A DNA stretch of 64,000 nucleotides from positions 39,095-103,094 of the forward strand of contig JAFVXW010000005.1 of NCBI GenBank assembly GCA_017500935.1, written 5' to 3'. Below, piece after piece: positions 18,186 to 27,224 of the stretch. The stretch's first letter is position 1. Each line of letters starts with the position of its first letter. The position numbers and the translations under genes are program-made. Source of the DNA: Lachnospiraceae bacterium. GTDB lineage: Bacteria; Bacillota; Clostridia; Lachnospirales; Lachnospiraceae. The notes beneath the pieces were generated by a model. The model was not told where the DNA came from, searched no databases, and worked only from the letters and a program-made list of their open reading frames with translations.

Positions 18186-19763
18186 ATGAGTGTAAATAAT
18201 AGTGATTCTTCACAATATGTCAGACAGGCGACTATTACAAGATGTATCACCTACGATCAGATTCGTCAGGAGCCTTCATTTCCCAAGGGGCGTCTGCAAT
18301 TTGTCGGCTGGCTGTTTCGGAATATGTGGAAGAGTCTGAAAGCAGGATTTCCTAAAAATCTGTTGATCGTACTCGGACTTGGTTTGTTTTACTGGATCTT
18401 CAATCTGATCTTTTTAGGAATCATCAATGACAGCTGTTTCTTCGGAAACGGACGGTTTTCAAGGTCCAGCGCGATCGCCTATTTGTTTGCGGGACTGGTC
18501 TATGAAAACGGCGCAAAAGGATTTGACTGGATACCGGGCGGCTCCATGACAACCTGGTTTTACAATCTGACATTTTTTACCGCATTATTCTGGCTGGTGG
18601 GAAATATCTGGCGAAGAATCTGTAAGGAAGGATTTTTGGCACCGATGAAAGATATTTTCCGGATACCTGTCAATATAAAGACATGCTGGAATTCGGTGAC
18701 AGTATCCTTTTTAGGAAAAATCATGCTGTATATGGGGCTTGGGATTCTGGCTGGATTTTTAATAAAAAGCCCGTTTACCATGGTCGCACTGACAATATGG
18801 CTGTTATTGAATTTTGGTCAGGGTGGAGAAAGCTCACTGATCTATATGATGTTTATTTATCAGGGAGCTGTTAATGCAAAGAGTAAAAAGCCCAAAGCGC
18901 TGATAACCGGTGCGGATGTTGCAGTAAATATTCTTGGTCTTGGACTGGGAATGCTGTTTGCGTTTGTTGTAAGCGTTGTGCTGTGGAATACCACAGATTA
19001 CCGGATATTATCAAGAGTGCTTTGCTTTCTGCCTCTTGGTATTCTGCTTGTATTTTTTGGCGCTGGAGGCCGGATCACGATGCAGAGCAGAACACAAAAG
19101 GCTGCAACCATCGTACTTTTGTGTATGGGCAGTGTCTGGCTCAGAACGTTGACCGCATATGCAGATGACGGCGGCTGGACGGAATCGGGCAGTAATATTC
19201 CCGGATGGCTTGCTAATCCCGGAACACAGCTGATGGAAGCAGCGGGACTTGGCGGACCGGCCGGTATGATTGCCGGATGGCTTGGCAATATGGTAGGAAA
19301 CGGCGCGTTGGATCATGTGACAGCAGGACTTGGCAGCGCAGCAGCAGGTATCGGCGCAGGCGCACAGGACGGAGGTATACTGGGAGCCGGACTGGGAGCA
19401 TATGAATCTGCGCTTGGCGGTCTTGGACCGATGGGAAATATGCTTTCCAACGCCTGGAGCGGTGCGATTGATGCGCTTGGAGGCGGTGGCCAGGGTGCGT
19501 CAGGAAGTTCCGGCAGCGGAAGCTGGGGCGGCAGCGGAGGTTCCGGCAGCGGAAGCTGGGGCGGCAGCGGAGGTTCCGGCAACAGTGGAAACTGGGGAAA
19601 CAGCGGAAATTCCGGCAACAGCGGAAACTGGGGAAACAGCGGAAATTCCGGCAACAGCGGCAACTGGAACAACAGCGGTAATAATGGAAACAACGGAAAT
19701 ACGAATACGAAACCCGGTACAGGTCTTGAAGAACCGGGCACGGAAGAGGACGAACGTTGGTAA
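18186..19763 (+). CDS. Polytopic membrane protein with Gly/Ser/Asn/Trp-repeat tail
   Basis: A 525-residue protein of unknown function. About six to eight TM helices lie in residues 40-325. The last one ends in a signal-peptide-like boundary (LTAYA, then DDGG), so the rest is probably outside the membrane. The outer part is Gly-rich with small-residue repeats and ends in five tandem 11-12-residue units of the form SGxSGxWGxSG. The tail closes with an acidic EEPGTEEDERW. The repeats are coded by near-identical DNA and may vary in number. No zinc ribbon is present. Confidence 0.78.
   Translation: MSVNNSDSSQYVRQATITRCITYDQIRQEPSFPKGRLQFVGWLFRNMWKSLKAGFPKNLLIVLGLGLFYWIFNLIFLGIINDSCFFGNGRFSRSSAIAYLFAGLVYENGAKGFDWIPGGSMTTWFYNLTFFTALFWLVGNIWRRICKEGFLAPMKDIFRIPVNIKTCWNSVTVSFLGKIMLYMGLGILAGFLIKSPFTMVALTIWLLLNFGQGGESSLIYMMFIYQGAVNAKSKKPKALITGADVAVNILGLGLGMLFAFVVSVVLWNTTDYRILSRVLCFLPLGILLVFFGAGGRITMQSRTQKAATIVLLCMGSVWLRTLTAYADDGGWTESGSNIPGWLANPGTQLMEAAGLGGPAGMIAGWLGNMVGNGALDHVTAGLGSAAAGIGAGAQDGGILGAGLGAYESALGGLGPMGNMLSNAWSGAIDALGGGGQGASGSSGSGSWGGSGGSGSGSWGGSGGSGNSGNWGNSGNSGNSGNWGNSGNSGNSGNWNNSGNNGNNGNTNTKPGTGLEEPGTEEDERW
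19506..19679 (+). repeat. Five in-frame tandem repeats (33 and 36 bp)
   Basis: Two 33-bp units (starting 19506 and 19539) are followed by three 36-bp units (19572, 19608, 19644). Within each class the copies differ at only a few positions. All begin with a TTCCGGC core. Coding, not CRISPR: there are no unique spacers. Confidence 0.9.
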
Positions 19764-19788
19764 AAATGAAACGGATTGGGGAAAACAG

Positions 19789-20808
19789 ATGAAAAAACGG
19801 ATATGTGCAATGATGCTGGCTGCAAGTATGATCTGTATGAGCGGCTGCAGCATTGGAAAAACAGAAGTAAAGGAGGTCACAGTCTATACGGCAGTTGACC
19901 AGATTTATGCGGAACCGGTATTTGAGGATTTTGAAAAAGAAACCGGTATCAAAGTCAATGCGGTTTATGATCTTGAAGCCAACAAAACGACAGGTCTTAC
20001 CAACAGACTGATCGCAGAAAAAGAAAATCCGGTATGTGATGTGTACTGGAATAATGAATTTACACAGACTATGCTTTTGCAGGATGAAGGACTTTTACAG
20101 CCCTATGTGTCTGAAGCTGCTGCAGATATTCCCGATGCCTATAAGGATGCAGATGGTTACTGGACAGCCTTTGGCGGCAGGGCAAGAGTTATGCTTGTCA
20201 ACACAGAGCTTTTGTCCGAGGAAGAATATCCGACCAGTATTTATGATCTGATCAGCGGAAAATATGATGCGAAACAGATCGCGATCGCATATCCGATGTT
20301 TGGTACAACAAGAACACAGGCTGCGGCGGTTTATGCGGCGGTTGGTGCAGAGGAAGGCAGAAGGATTTTTCAGGAATTGGCAGACAGCGGTGTACAGGTG
20401 GTGGATGGAAATTCCGTTACCCGTGATATAGCTGCTGCAGGACAGGCTGCAATCGGTTATACCGACACAGATGATGCCAAGGGCGCAGTGGAAGACGGAA
20501 AGCCTGTGACGATGGTATTTGCAGATCAGGAAGAAAATCAGATGGGAACATTGATCACTCCCAACACAGCAGCGATGATCGCAGGGGCACCCAACGAAGA
20601 GAATGCAAAGGTATTTATTGACTATATTGTTTCACTGGACAATGAAAAACGTCTGATTGAAGATGGATTTTTTGATCTTTCAGTACGTCCCGGTGTGGAT
20701 GCCGGTGGACTTGATGTTATCGGCATGAAAGTGAATCTTAAGGAAGTTTATGAATGTCTGGAAGAAGCGAGCACAGATATGCAGGAAATCTTTGGAGATG
20801 CTTCCTGA
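19789..20808 (+). CDS. Fe3+-type ABC transporter substrate-binding lipoprotein
   Basis: A 339-residue protein with a lipoprotein signal peptide: Lys/Arg start, hydrophobic core, lipobox MSGC with Cys20. The mature part opens with VTVYTAVDQIYAEPVFEDFEKETGIKV, as in FutA/FbpA-type iron-binding proteins (family 1 solute-binding proteins). The open frame extends far upstream over the previous gene. The ATG at 19789, 25 bases after that gene, gives the signal peptide and is clearly the start. Iron, another metal, or an organic anion could be the ligand; the match to metal binders is by family only. Confidence 0.88.
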   Translation: MKKRICAMMLAASMICMSGCSIGKTEVKEVTVYTAVDQIYAEPVFEDFEKETGIKVNAVYDLEANKTTGLTNRLIAEKENPVCDVYWNNEFTQTMLLQDEGLLQPYVSEAAADIPDAYKDADGYWTAFGGRARVMLVNTELLSEEEYPTSIYDLISGKYDAKQIAIAYPMFGTTRTQAAAVYAAVGAEEGRRIFQELADSGVQVVDGNSVTRDIAAAGQAAIGYTDTDDAKGAVEDGKPVTMVFADQEENQMGTLITPNTAAMIAGAPNEENAKVFIDYIVSLDNEKRLIEDGFFDLSVRPGVDAGGLDVIGMKVNLKEVYECLEEASTDMQEIFGDAS

Positions 20809-22322
20809 AATGTAAAAAAATACAGCTTGTCGGCGCAGTGATCTGCATTATGTTTTTTGCTGCGCCGCTGGCAGCTCTTTTAGAGCAGGCCGGTGATCCG
20901 TTGCTGGCAATACCAAACGGGAGAAGGCTTAGACTTTTGGGAAATACCCTGCAGCTTGGAATTTTGACGGCGGCAGGATGTATGGTTATCGGTTTTTTTA
21001 CGGCTGCGGCAATTTATACAGGCCGTCTGAAAAACAGTATTCTGCGCTGGTGGTTTTTGCTTCTGGCGCCGGTTCCGCAGTATATCTATGCATTGGCATG
21101 GATGGAACTGGTCCGGATGGCAGGGCAGGTATGGCCAGAACTTTTGGGAATGCAGATATACGGACTTTTTCCTTGTGTGGCTGTAGAAATCATGGCTTAT
21201 CTGCCTCTTTGTACAGGGCTTGCCTTGTTGGGACTTGAAAGGCAGGATGCTTCGCTGATACAAGCGGCATTGGTTTGCCGGAAAGGGGACTGTGTGCTGT
21301 ATCGGATATACCTTCCGCAGATGTTTCCCTGGCTTATTTGCGGGGCAGGATGTGTATTTGTTCTTTCGGCGGCAGATTTTTCGATACCGTCGCTGTTTCA
21401 GTATAATGTGTACGCGATGGAGCTTTTCTCTGATTTTTCGGCATATGGTAAGGCGGTCAATTCCTTGTGGCTGGCTATGCCGTTGATGCTGCTGATCTTG
21501 CTGGTGGTATGGCTGACCCAAAGCAGACTTAAGCAGATTTTGCTTCCGGTTTCTTACAGGAAAACGGTTCCGCTGTATTTGTCCCGGACAACCGTAAGCC
21601 TTATGCGGGCAGCTGTGTTTTTGAGTGTTCTTCAGATTCTGATTCCGCTTTTGACACTGGCAGCTGGAATTGGCGGCTGGGAACAGCTGACGGCCTCGGT
21701 GGAGCTTTCACTGGAGGAATTGTGGGTTTCCTGCAGGATCGGAATCCTCGCGGCGGTGCTCGCGGTGGTTCCGGCAAGTCTGACGGCAGGGCTTCTTTGT
21801 GACAGCAAAAGTTCTTTTTGGCGGATTGTTTTTTTGTTTCCGTTGGCGATGCCTTCTGCATTGGTTGGCGTGGGATGGCTGACACTGCTGAATGGAAGCA
21901 TTTTTCATGGGGTGACTTCAACACTGCTGTTTCCGGCATTGGGCTGTGCAACACGATTTTTGCCTCTGGGTATGCTGGTTTTGATGGGAATATGTTTCGG
22001 TGTGGATAAAAAAAGTCTGCAGGCGGCACTGCTGCTGCAGAATAACTGGTGGAAAGCAGTTGCTGTTGTAAAAATTCCGGTGTATGCGCCGGGTGTTTGG
22101 GCAGCAGGTTTTCTGGTGTTTCTTCTGACACTGGGAGATGTGGGAGTGACCCTGATGACAGCACCGCCCGGAAAGGAACCTTTTTCCATAAAAATTTACA
22201 ATTATCTGCATTATGGTGCATCTGAAATGGTATCTGGGTTTTGTATGGTGATCATTGTCATCTGTCTGGCTGTCATGCTGCTTATGATGCGGATTGTAAG
22301 GGGAAGAAAAAATGGCGCTTGA
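20754..22322 (+). CDS. Fe3+-type ABC transporter permease (fused, 12 TM)
   Basis: A protein of up to 522 residues with two permease halves of about six TM helices each, as in FbpB/SfuB/ThiP. The first half has a LPLCTGLALLGLERQDASLIQAA loop and the second a parallel region, both resembling the EAA contact loop with the ATPase. The first ATG lies inside the previous gene. There is no good ATG near its end, and translation may instead begin at a non-ATG codon close to 20805, after GGAG. The start is therefore uncertain by about 17 codons. The end overlaps the ATPase gene by 11 bases. Confidence 0.87.
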   Translation: MSGRSEHRYAGNLWRCFLKCKKIQLVGAVICIMFFAAPLAALLEQAGDPLLAIPNGRRLRLLGNTLQLGILTAAGCMVIGFFTAAAIYTGRLKNSILRWWFLLLAPVPQYIYALAWMELVRMAGQVWPELLGMQIYGLFPCVAVEIMAYLPLCTGLALLGLERQDASLIQAALVCRKGDCVLYRIYLPQMFPWLICGAGCVFVLSAADFSIPSLFQYNVYAMELFSDFSAYGKAVNSLWLAMPLMLLILLVVWLTQSRLKQILLPVSYRKTVPLYLSRTTVSLMRAAVFLSVLQILIPLLTLAAGIGGWEQLTASVELSLEELWVSCRIGILAAVLAVVPASLTAGLLCDSKSSFWRIVFLFPLAMPSALVGVGWLTLLNGSIFHGVTSTLLFPALGCATRFLPLGMLVLMGICFGVDKKSLQAALLLQNNWWKAVAVVKIPVYAPGVWAAGFLVFLLTLGDVGVTLMTAPPGKEPFSIKIYNYLHYGASEMVSGFCMVIIVICLAVMLLMMRIVRGRKNGA

Positions 22323-22965
22323 ACTTTTGGGGGTATCAAAATCATATGGAGATGTCATTGCCGTTGATAAGGTCAGTCTGTGTATCGAAGAAGGGGAACG
22401 GGCAGCGGTGCTTGGAAGCAGCGGCAGCGGTAAAAGCACATTGCTGCATCTGATTGCCGGGCTTTTGGAAACAGATACAGGCAGAGTACTGTTTAGGGGA
22501 AAAGACCTGGACAAAAGACCGTTTATGCGGGATGTGGCGATGGTTTTTCAGGAACCGGCACTCTGGAATCATATGACGATCGAAAAAAACATTGCGTTTG
22601 GATGCCCTGTCAGGGGGCGCAGAGAACGCAGCAGATATGTTGGCGAACTGGCACAGAAACTGGGGATTGCACATTTGCTGAAGCGGTATCCGGGTGAAAT
22701 TTCGGGAGGACAGGCAAGGCGTGCAGCGATCGCAAGAGCACTTGCATGTCAGAGAAAAATACTGCTTTTGGACGAAGCGTTCACAAATCTGGATGAAGAA
22801 ACCAAAAAACAGACCATGGATGTGGTAAGGCAGTATTGTGAGAATGCTTCGGCAGTGCTTTTGGTGACACATGATGAAGAAGAGGCACAAAGCTTTTGCA
22901 GCACCATCTACCGGATGGAAAAAGGAAAGTTAGTCAGGGAGAGTACGGATCATGAAAAAGAATAA
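22312..22965 (+). CDS. ABC transporter ATP-binding protein
   Basis: A 217-residue ATPase with Walker A GSSGSGKST (35-43), a Q-loop near VFQEP (78-82), signature ISGGQ (130-134), Walker B ILLLDEAFTNLD and a switch His in LLVTHDEEEA. It is short and lacks the C-terminal regulatory domain common in FbpC/PotA-type ATPases. It overlaps the genes on both sides, so it is translated with the permease and with the beta-propeller gene. Confidence 0.93.
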   Translation: MALELLGVSKSYGDVIAVDKVSLCIEEGERAAVLGSSGSGKSTLLHLIAGLLETDTGRVLFRGKDLDKRPFMRDVAMVFQEPALWNHMTIEKNIAFGCPVRGRRERSRYVGELAQKLGIAHLLKRYPGEISGGQARRAAIARALACQRKILLLDEAFTNLDEETKKQTMDVVRQYCENASAVLLVTHDEEEAQSFCSTIYRMEKGKLVRESTDHEKE

Positions 22966-24046
22966 AGCTTTTTTGTTTCTGTTGTTTATACTGTTCCTGG
23001 CCGTATGTCCGGCTTGCGCTGGTCTGATGCAGAATACAGAATCAGAGCCGAAGAATCTGAGCGGTATGAGTGTCTTTTTGGAAGGACAGGAAATATCTGC
23101 ATTATATGATGACGGCAAATATCTCTGGGTAGGAGGAAAAAGCGGCATTGTACTGCTTGACCGTTCCACTGGAGAATTACATAAAAAACTGGATGCAGAG
23201 ATTGAAATGGTGTATGCGTCCGGGATTGAAAAATCCGCTGACGGGCTGATATGGGCAGGGCACAGCGGTGGTGTTACAGCATTTTCTCCGGAGGGAGCAG
23301 AACTGTTTTCTATTTCGGAACCGCAGATTCCCGGCGGCAGAGTCAATGCGCTGCTGGCTGATGGAAAGGGTCTGTGGATCGGAGCGATGGAGGGAGCTGC
23401 TTATCTGGAAAAAAACGGAGAAAGCTGGCAGGTGAAGGAGATTCTGACATCTGAAAATGGATTGTCCGATGACTGCGTGAATGTACTTTTTAAAAATGAA
23501 GATGAAATTTGGTTTGGAACATATCTGGCAGCAGGAAAAGGAGGCTGCAGCATCCGTGACAGGGATGGAAACTGGAAGCATCTTTCTGTGGATGAAGGAT
23601 TGCCGCACAGGTATGTCAATGCGATCCTGCCGGTTTTAAAACAGGAAATTCTGATTGCTGCGGGGCATTTGAATCATGGCGGTATGGCGAGAGCATACCG
23701 GCAGGAAGATGGCGGCTGGCAGATCACAAAAACCTGGAACCGGGAAGATAAGATACCCGGAGATAAAGTAAGATGGCTGTTTTTGGACAGCGCCGGACGG
23801 CTGTGGATCACAACGGAATCCAATGGTATTTTGTTATGTCAGTCTGTGGATTCACTGCAGTCACCGATTGAAAATGCACTCGTGCTGACTACGCAGAGCG
23901 GTTTGTCGGACAATGAAGTGAAAGTGATCGCAGAATGTGATGACTGTATCTGGTTAGGCAGCAGAATGGGGCTGACCAGAGTGGAAAAATCGGAAATCGA
24001 CCAATGGTTTCAAATATATTTACAAGGAGGAAACAACAATGGCTGA
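22952..24046 (+). CDS. Exported beta-propeller (two-component-regulator-propeller type) protein
   Basis: A 364-residue protein with an N-terminal signal sequence (LFLLFILFLAVCPACAG), possibly a lipoprotein through Cys22. The remainder consists of repeats carrying the Reg_prop pattern (LWxGxxxG): YLWVGGKSGIVLLDR, LIWAGHSGGVTAFS, GLWIGAMEGAAYLE, EIWFGTYLAAGKGGC, RLWITTESNGILLCQ and CIWLGSRMGLTRVE. This gives six or seven blades. Such domains usually form the sensor part of hybrid kinases; here the domain is alone and outside the membrane. It overlaps the ATPase gene by 14 bases and the next zinc-ribbon gene by 8, so it belongs to the operon. Confidence 0.82.
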   Translation: MKKNKAFLFLLFILFLAVCPACAGLMQNTESEPKNLSGMSVFLEGQEISALYDDGKYLWVGGKSGIVLLDRSTGELHKKLDAEIEMVYASGIEKSADGLIWAGHSGGVTAFSPEGAELFSISEPQIPGGRVNALLADGKGLWIGAMEGAAYLEKNGESWQVKEILTSENGLSDDCVNVLFKNEDEIWFGTYLAAGKGGCSIRDRDGNWKHLSVDEGLPHRYVNAILPVLKQEILIAAGHLNHGGMARAYRQEDGGWQITKTWNREDKIPGDKVRWLFLDSAGRLWITTESNGILLCQSVDSLQSPIENALVLTTQSGLSDNEVKVIAECDDCIWLGSRMGLTRVEKSEIDQWFQIYLQGGNNNG

Positions 24047-24605
24047 TATTTTTAGCGGATTAGGATTGGGAGGACTTATGAAAGGATTGTCCAGCATTAT
24101 GCCTCAGGATGATCCCGGAACACAGCTTTTAAAGATGCAGGGGGATGTCAGTGATTTAAAGAAGCAGGAAAATGATCTTTATACCCAGATCGGAAAAATG
24201 GCTGTGGAGCAGTATGGTCTGGAAAACTTTGGGGAACTTGCGGAGCGTCTGCAGCTGACACAGGCAAATCTGGCAGCAGCCCAGCAGAAGCTTGCAGCGG
24301 CACAGGCGGAAGCAGAAGAACAGGAGCGTATCCGCAAAGCGGCACTGGCAGAAAGAACCTGCAGTCAGTGCGGCTATGAAAATCCGGAAGGAACCAAGTT
24401 CTGTCAGGAATGCGGCAATAAGCTTGGAACTGTACAGAATCTTTGCCCTGCCTGCGGCGCGCAGAATGCACCGGGCGTAAAATTCTGTCAGGAATGCGGC
24501 AATAAGCTCAAAACAGAAAGCACCGGAATCTGTCCTGCCTGCGGAAAGGAAAACCCTGCAGGAACACGTTTTTGCGGTGACTGCGGAGAAAGATTGGAGG
24601 CGTAA
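24039..24605 (+). CDS. Triple zinc-ribbon protein with coiled coil
   Basis: A 188-residue cytosolic protein. Residues 1-30 are Gly/Leu-rich, about 35-110 form a coiled coil (Gln/Ala/Glu-rich), and 108-186 contain three zinc ribbons (CSQCG...FCQECG, CPACG...FCQECG, CPACG...FCGDCG). The design, coil plus ribbons, matches the first zinc-ribbon protein of the operon. AAGGAGG lies at a good distance. It may be an adaptor that oligomerises. Confidence 0.82.
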   Translation: MADIFSGLGLGGLMKGLSSIMPQDDPGTQLLKMQGDVSDLKKQENDLYTQIGKMAVEQYGLENFGELAERLQLTQANLAAAQQKLAAAQAEAEEQERIRKAALAERTCSQCGYENPEGTKFCQECGNKLGTVQNLCPACGAQNAPGVKFCQECGNKLKTESTGICPACGKENPAGTRFCGDCGERLEA

Positions 24606-24607
24606 GT

Positions 24608-25372
24608 ATGCTGACTTCTTTTACCCGGAATTATTATGATAATTCCACGGAAGCGGGTTTTCAGTTTACCTTTTACTGTGATATCTGCAATGACGGTTTC
24701 AAAAGCAGTTTTATTGAAAGTGAAACCTATAAAAAAGGAAAGCTGTTTAGGGGAATCGGAGACGGCGTGTATGCGATCGGAAGCATCTTTGGCGGCAGAA
24801 TGGGGAATCTTGGCTATGGAGCCGACCGTGCTACCGATATTTTGAGTGAACGCTTTACCGATCGTTCTCCGGAATGGCAGAGAGAACATGAGCTTGCTTT
24901 TGAAAAAGCAAAAACAGAGGCGGTGCGGCATTTTCAGAAATGCCCGTCCTGCAACAAATATGTGTGTGCGCACTGCTGGAATGAAGAAGAAGGTCTTTGC
25001 ACCGAATGTGCACCCAGACAGGAAGTATTTGTGGCAAGGGCAAGAGCAGAAGCACTACGCCGCAATATTGAGGATGCCGGTGCGGCTGCAACGGTATGGA
25101 CAGGCAATATTGAGAGCAAGACCACGATCTGTCCTGTTTGCGGAAAACCCGCAGGAAGCGGTAAGTTCTGTAATAACTGTGGTGCGTCCATGGCCATGAA
25201 AATTTGTCCTTCCTGTGGCGCAAAAAATGCACAGACAGGGCGGTTTTGCAATAACTGCGGAACTAATCTGATGCAGGCGGTATCCGTGCAGGCTGGGTTA
25301 TGCAAGGCCTGTGGAACACAGAATGCACCGGGAACTAAATTCTGCGGCAACTGCGGCAATAAACTGCAGTAG
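24608..25372 (+). CDS. Zinc-ribbon protein with extra N-terminal Cys domain
   Basis: A 254-residue protein. An N-terminal domain (residues 1-140) has a CDIC pair near 24 and then CPSC...CAHC...CTEC at about 115-137, which together could bind further Zn2+. Three standard zinc ribbons follow (CPVCG...FCNNCG, CPSCG...FCNNCG, CKACG...FCGNCG). A glycine-rich helix-like stretch (IGDGVYAIGSIFGGRMGNLGYG) lies between the Cys groups. There are only two bases between this gene and the previous one. Function unknown. Confidence 0.8.
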   Translation: MLTSFTRNYYDNSTEAGFQFTFYCDICNDGFKSSFIESETYKKGKLFRGIGDGVYAIGSIFGGRMGNLGYGADRATDILSERFTDRSPEWQREHELAFEKAKTEAVRHFQKCPSCNKYVCAHCWNEEEGLCTECAPRQEVFVARARAEALRRNIEDAGAAATVWTGNIESKTTICPVCGKPAGSGKFCNNCGASMAMKICPSCGAKNAQTGRFCNNCGTNLMQAVSVQAGLCKACGTQNAPGTKFCGNCGNKLQ

Positions 25373-25428
25373 GATTTCGGCAGAGATTGCAGCAAAGAGA
25401 ATTAAAATAAGACAAAGGAGAAATGATT

Positions 25429-25950
25429 ATGGCATTTTGCGGAAATTGCGGAAGTAAAATTGAAGAAAGTGCAAAATTCTGTCCTTCCTGCGGCACACCT
25501 GCCCAGGCACAGAATACTCAGAACACAGCACAGGTAGAGCCTGTACAGACACCTGTAAATTATGATACCCCTGTCAGCGGACCGGTTACGGCTGCAGCGG
25601 GAAATTCTGCGGAAGCAGCAGATGCGCAGAATAATAAGGTAATGGCGATTTTAGCTTATTTTGGACCGCTGGTACTGATTCCGATCTTTGCAGCGAAAAC
25701 TTCTGCATTTGCCCGTTATCACAGCAATCAGGGGATGGTACTTTTCATTGTGACTGTGGCATACAGCATTGTGAGCGGTATTTTAAATTCCCTCATTCTT
25801 GCGATTTCCTGGAGACTGTATTTTCTGACCAGTATCATCAGTATGGTAGGCATTGTGTTTACAGTTCTGGCGATCATTGGTGTGGTAAATGCGTATAAAG
25901 GAGAAAAGAAACCGCTTCCTGTGATCGGCGGAATCAATATCTTAAAGTAA
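25429..25950 (+). CDS. Zinc-ribbon protein with DUF4870-like membrane domain
   Basis: A 173-residue protein. It has an N-terminal zinc ribbon (CGNCG...FCPSCG), a flexible Gln/Thr/Ala linker, then three TM helices (about 70-90, 100-120, 130-155). The segment ILAYFGPLVLIPIF followed by FARYHSNQGMVLF is the hallmark of DUF4870/Tic20-like small membrane proteins. The start is the second ATG, eight bases after AAAGGAG. It is the last gene of the operon, before a shared terminator. Confidence 0.85.
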   Translation: MAFCGNCGSKIEESAKFCPSCGTPAQAQNTQNTAQVEPVQTPVNYDTPVSGPVTAAAGNSAEAADAQNNKVMAILAYFGPLVLIPIFAAKTSAFARYHSNQGMVLFIVTVAYSIVSGILNSLILAISWRLYFLTSIISMVGIVFTVLAIIGVVNAYKGEKKPLPVIGGINILK

Positions 25951-26001
25951 TAGCTGTGTATTTTGCAGTCAAAGACATAAAAAGTGTGCGCAAAGCGCCA
26001 A

Positions 26002-26030
26002 AAAGGCTGTCCGTTTCCGGGCAGCCTTTG
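26002..26030. terminator. Bidirectional terminator
   Basis: A 12-bp stem AAAGGCTGTCCG / CGGGCAGCCTTT (one G-U pair) with flanking A and T runs. It separates the zinc-ribbon operon from convergent fucO. Confidence 0.85.
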
Positions 26031-26078
26031 CTGTATTTGGGAATCAGGAGTCGCTCTGATTTCCGTACTTTTTGAAAT

Positions 26079-27224
26079 TTACATCAGTTTTCTGAACAGA
26101 GCCTTCAGATCTTCTACAGAAGCTTCCTTGGGATTGCCGGGTGCGCATGCATCAGCGTATGCGGATTCAGCCAAAAACTGCAGGTCTTCTTCTTTTAATG
26201 CTTCCAGTTTTGCAGGGATGCCTACGTCTGCGGAAAGCTTGTTTACTGCAGCAACAGCAGCTTTTCTGTATTCTTCCTGGGTCATGGCATCAACGCCTTC
26301 AACGCCCATAGCCTTAGCGATTTCGCGGTATTTTTCACCGGTGCATTCTGCATTGTATTCCATAACGATGGGAAGCATCATTGCACATGCAACACCGTGA
26401 GGAGTGTCATAAACTGCACCAAGAGTGTGTGCCATGGAGTGTGCGATACCAAGACCTACGTTGGAGAAGCCCATGCCTGCGATATACTGGCCAAGTGCCA
26501 TGCCTTCGCGGCCTTCCTTGGTGTTGTCCACAGCGCCGCGCAGGGATTTGCCGATGATCTCGATGGCTTTGATGTGGAACATGTCGGTCATTTCCCAAGC
26601 AGCTTTGGTGGTGTAGCCTTCGATCGCGTGGGTCAGAGCATCCATACCGGTGGAAGCGGTCAGACCTTTGGGCATGGTGGACATCATGTCGGGATCAACG
26701 ATCGCAACGATGGGCATGTCATGGGGGTCAACACATACGAACTTTCTCTTTTTTTCAACGTCGGTGATAACATAGTTGATGGTAACTTCAGCTGCGGTGC
26801 CGGCAGTGGTGGGAACTGCGATGATAGGTACGCAGGGCTTTTTGGTGGGAGCAACGCCTTCTAAGCTTCTTACATCTTCAAATTCAGGGTTTGCGATGAT
26901 GATGCCGATTGCCTTGGCAGTGTCCATGGAAGAACCGCCGCCGATGGCGATGATGTAATCAGCAGCAGCAGCCTTGAATGCAGCAACACCGTTCTGCACG
27001 TTTGCAATGGTGGGGTTAGCTTTGATGTCGGAATAAATTTCGTAAGCCAGGCCTGCTTCATCAAGAAGATCAGTTACCTTAGCGGTAACGCCGAATTTAA
27101 TCAGGTCGGGATCGGAGCAAACGAAAGCTTTGGTAAAGCCGCTGGCTTTTGCTTCGTTGACGATCTCGGCGATAGCGCCTGCGCCGTGATAAGAGGTCTG
27201 GTTTAACATGTTTCTGTTTGCCAT
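26079..27224 (-). CDS. fucO: Lactaldehyde reductase / 1,2-propanediol dehydrogenase
   Basis: A 381-residue iron-dependent alcohol dehydrogenase that closely follows E. coli FucO, including IGGGSSMDTAKAIG for NAD binding, PTTAGTAAEVTINYVITD, and KFVCVDPHD. The metal ligands sit in GMDALTHAIEGY and in the GIAHSMAHTLG...TPHGVA region. It interconverts L-lactaldehyde and (S)-1,2-propanediol with NADH, the step between aldolase cleavage of fuculose- or rhamnulose-1-phosphate and the dehydratase encoded downstream. It is transcribed away from the microcompartment operon and lacks an encapsulation helix, so it probably acts outside the shell. Confidence 0.95.
   Translation of the reverse strand: MANRNMLNQTSYHGAGAIAEIVNEAKASGFTKAFVCSDPDLIKFGVTAKVTDLLDEAGLAYEIYSDIKANPTIANVQNGVAAFKAAAADYIIAIGGGSSMDTAKAIGIIIANPEFEDVRSLEGVAPTKKPCVPIIAVPTTAGTAAEVTINYVITDVEKKRKFVCVDPHDMPIVAIVDPDMMSTMPKGLTASTGMDALTHAIEGYTTKAAWEMTDMFHIKAIEIIGKSLRGAVDNTKEGREGMALGQYIAGMGFSNVGLGIAHSMAHTLGAVYDTPHGVACAMMLPIVMEYNAECTGEKYREIAKAMGVEGVDAMTQEEYRKAAVAAVNKLSADVGIPAKLEALKEEDLQFLAESAYADACAPGNPKEASVEDLKALFRKLM

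Noticed and set aside
19506-19679. Tandem repeats considered as a CRISPR array
   Set aside because: Units are contiguous, in frame and without spacers; they code a low-complexity tail.
19330-19788. N-terminal extension of the substrate-binding protein frame
   Set aside because: It overlaps the preceding gene in another frame and would bury the lipoprotein signal peptide that begins at 19789.
19313-19825. Pro/Leu-rich minus-strand frame with repeats
   Set aside because: It is the antisense reading of the Gly/Ser/Trp tandem repeats.
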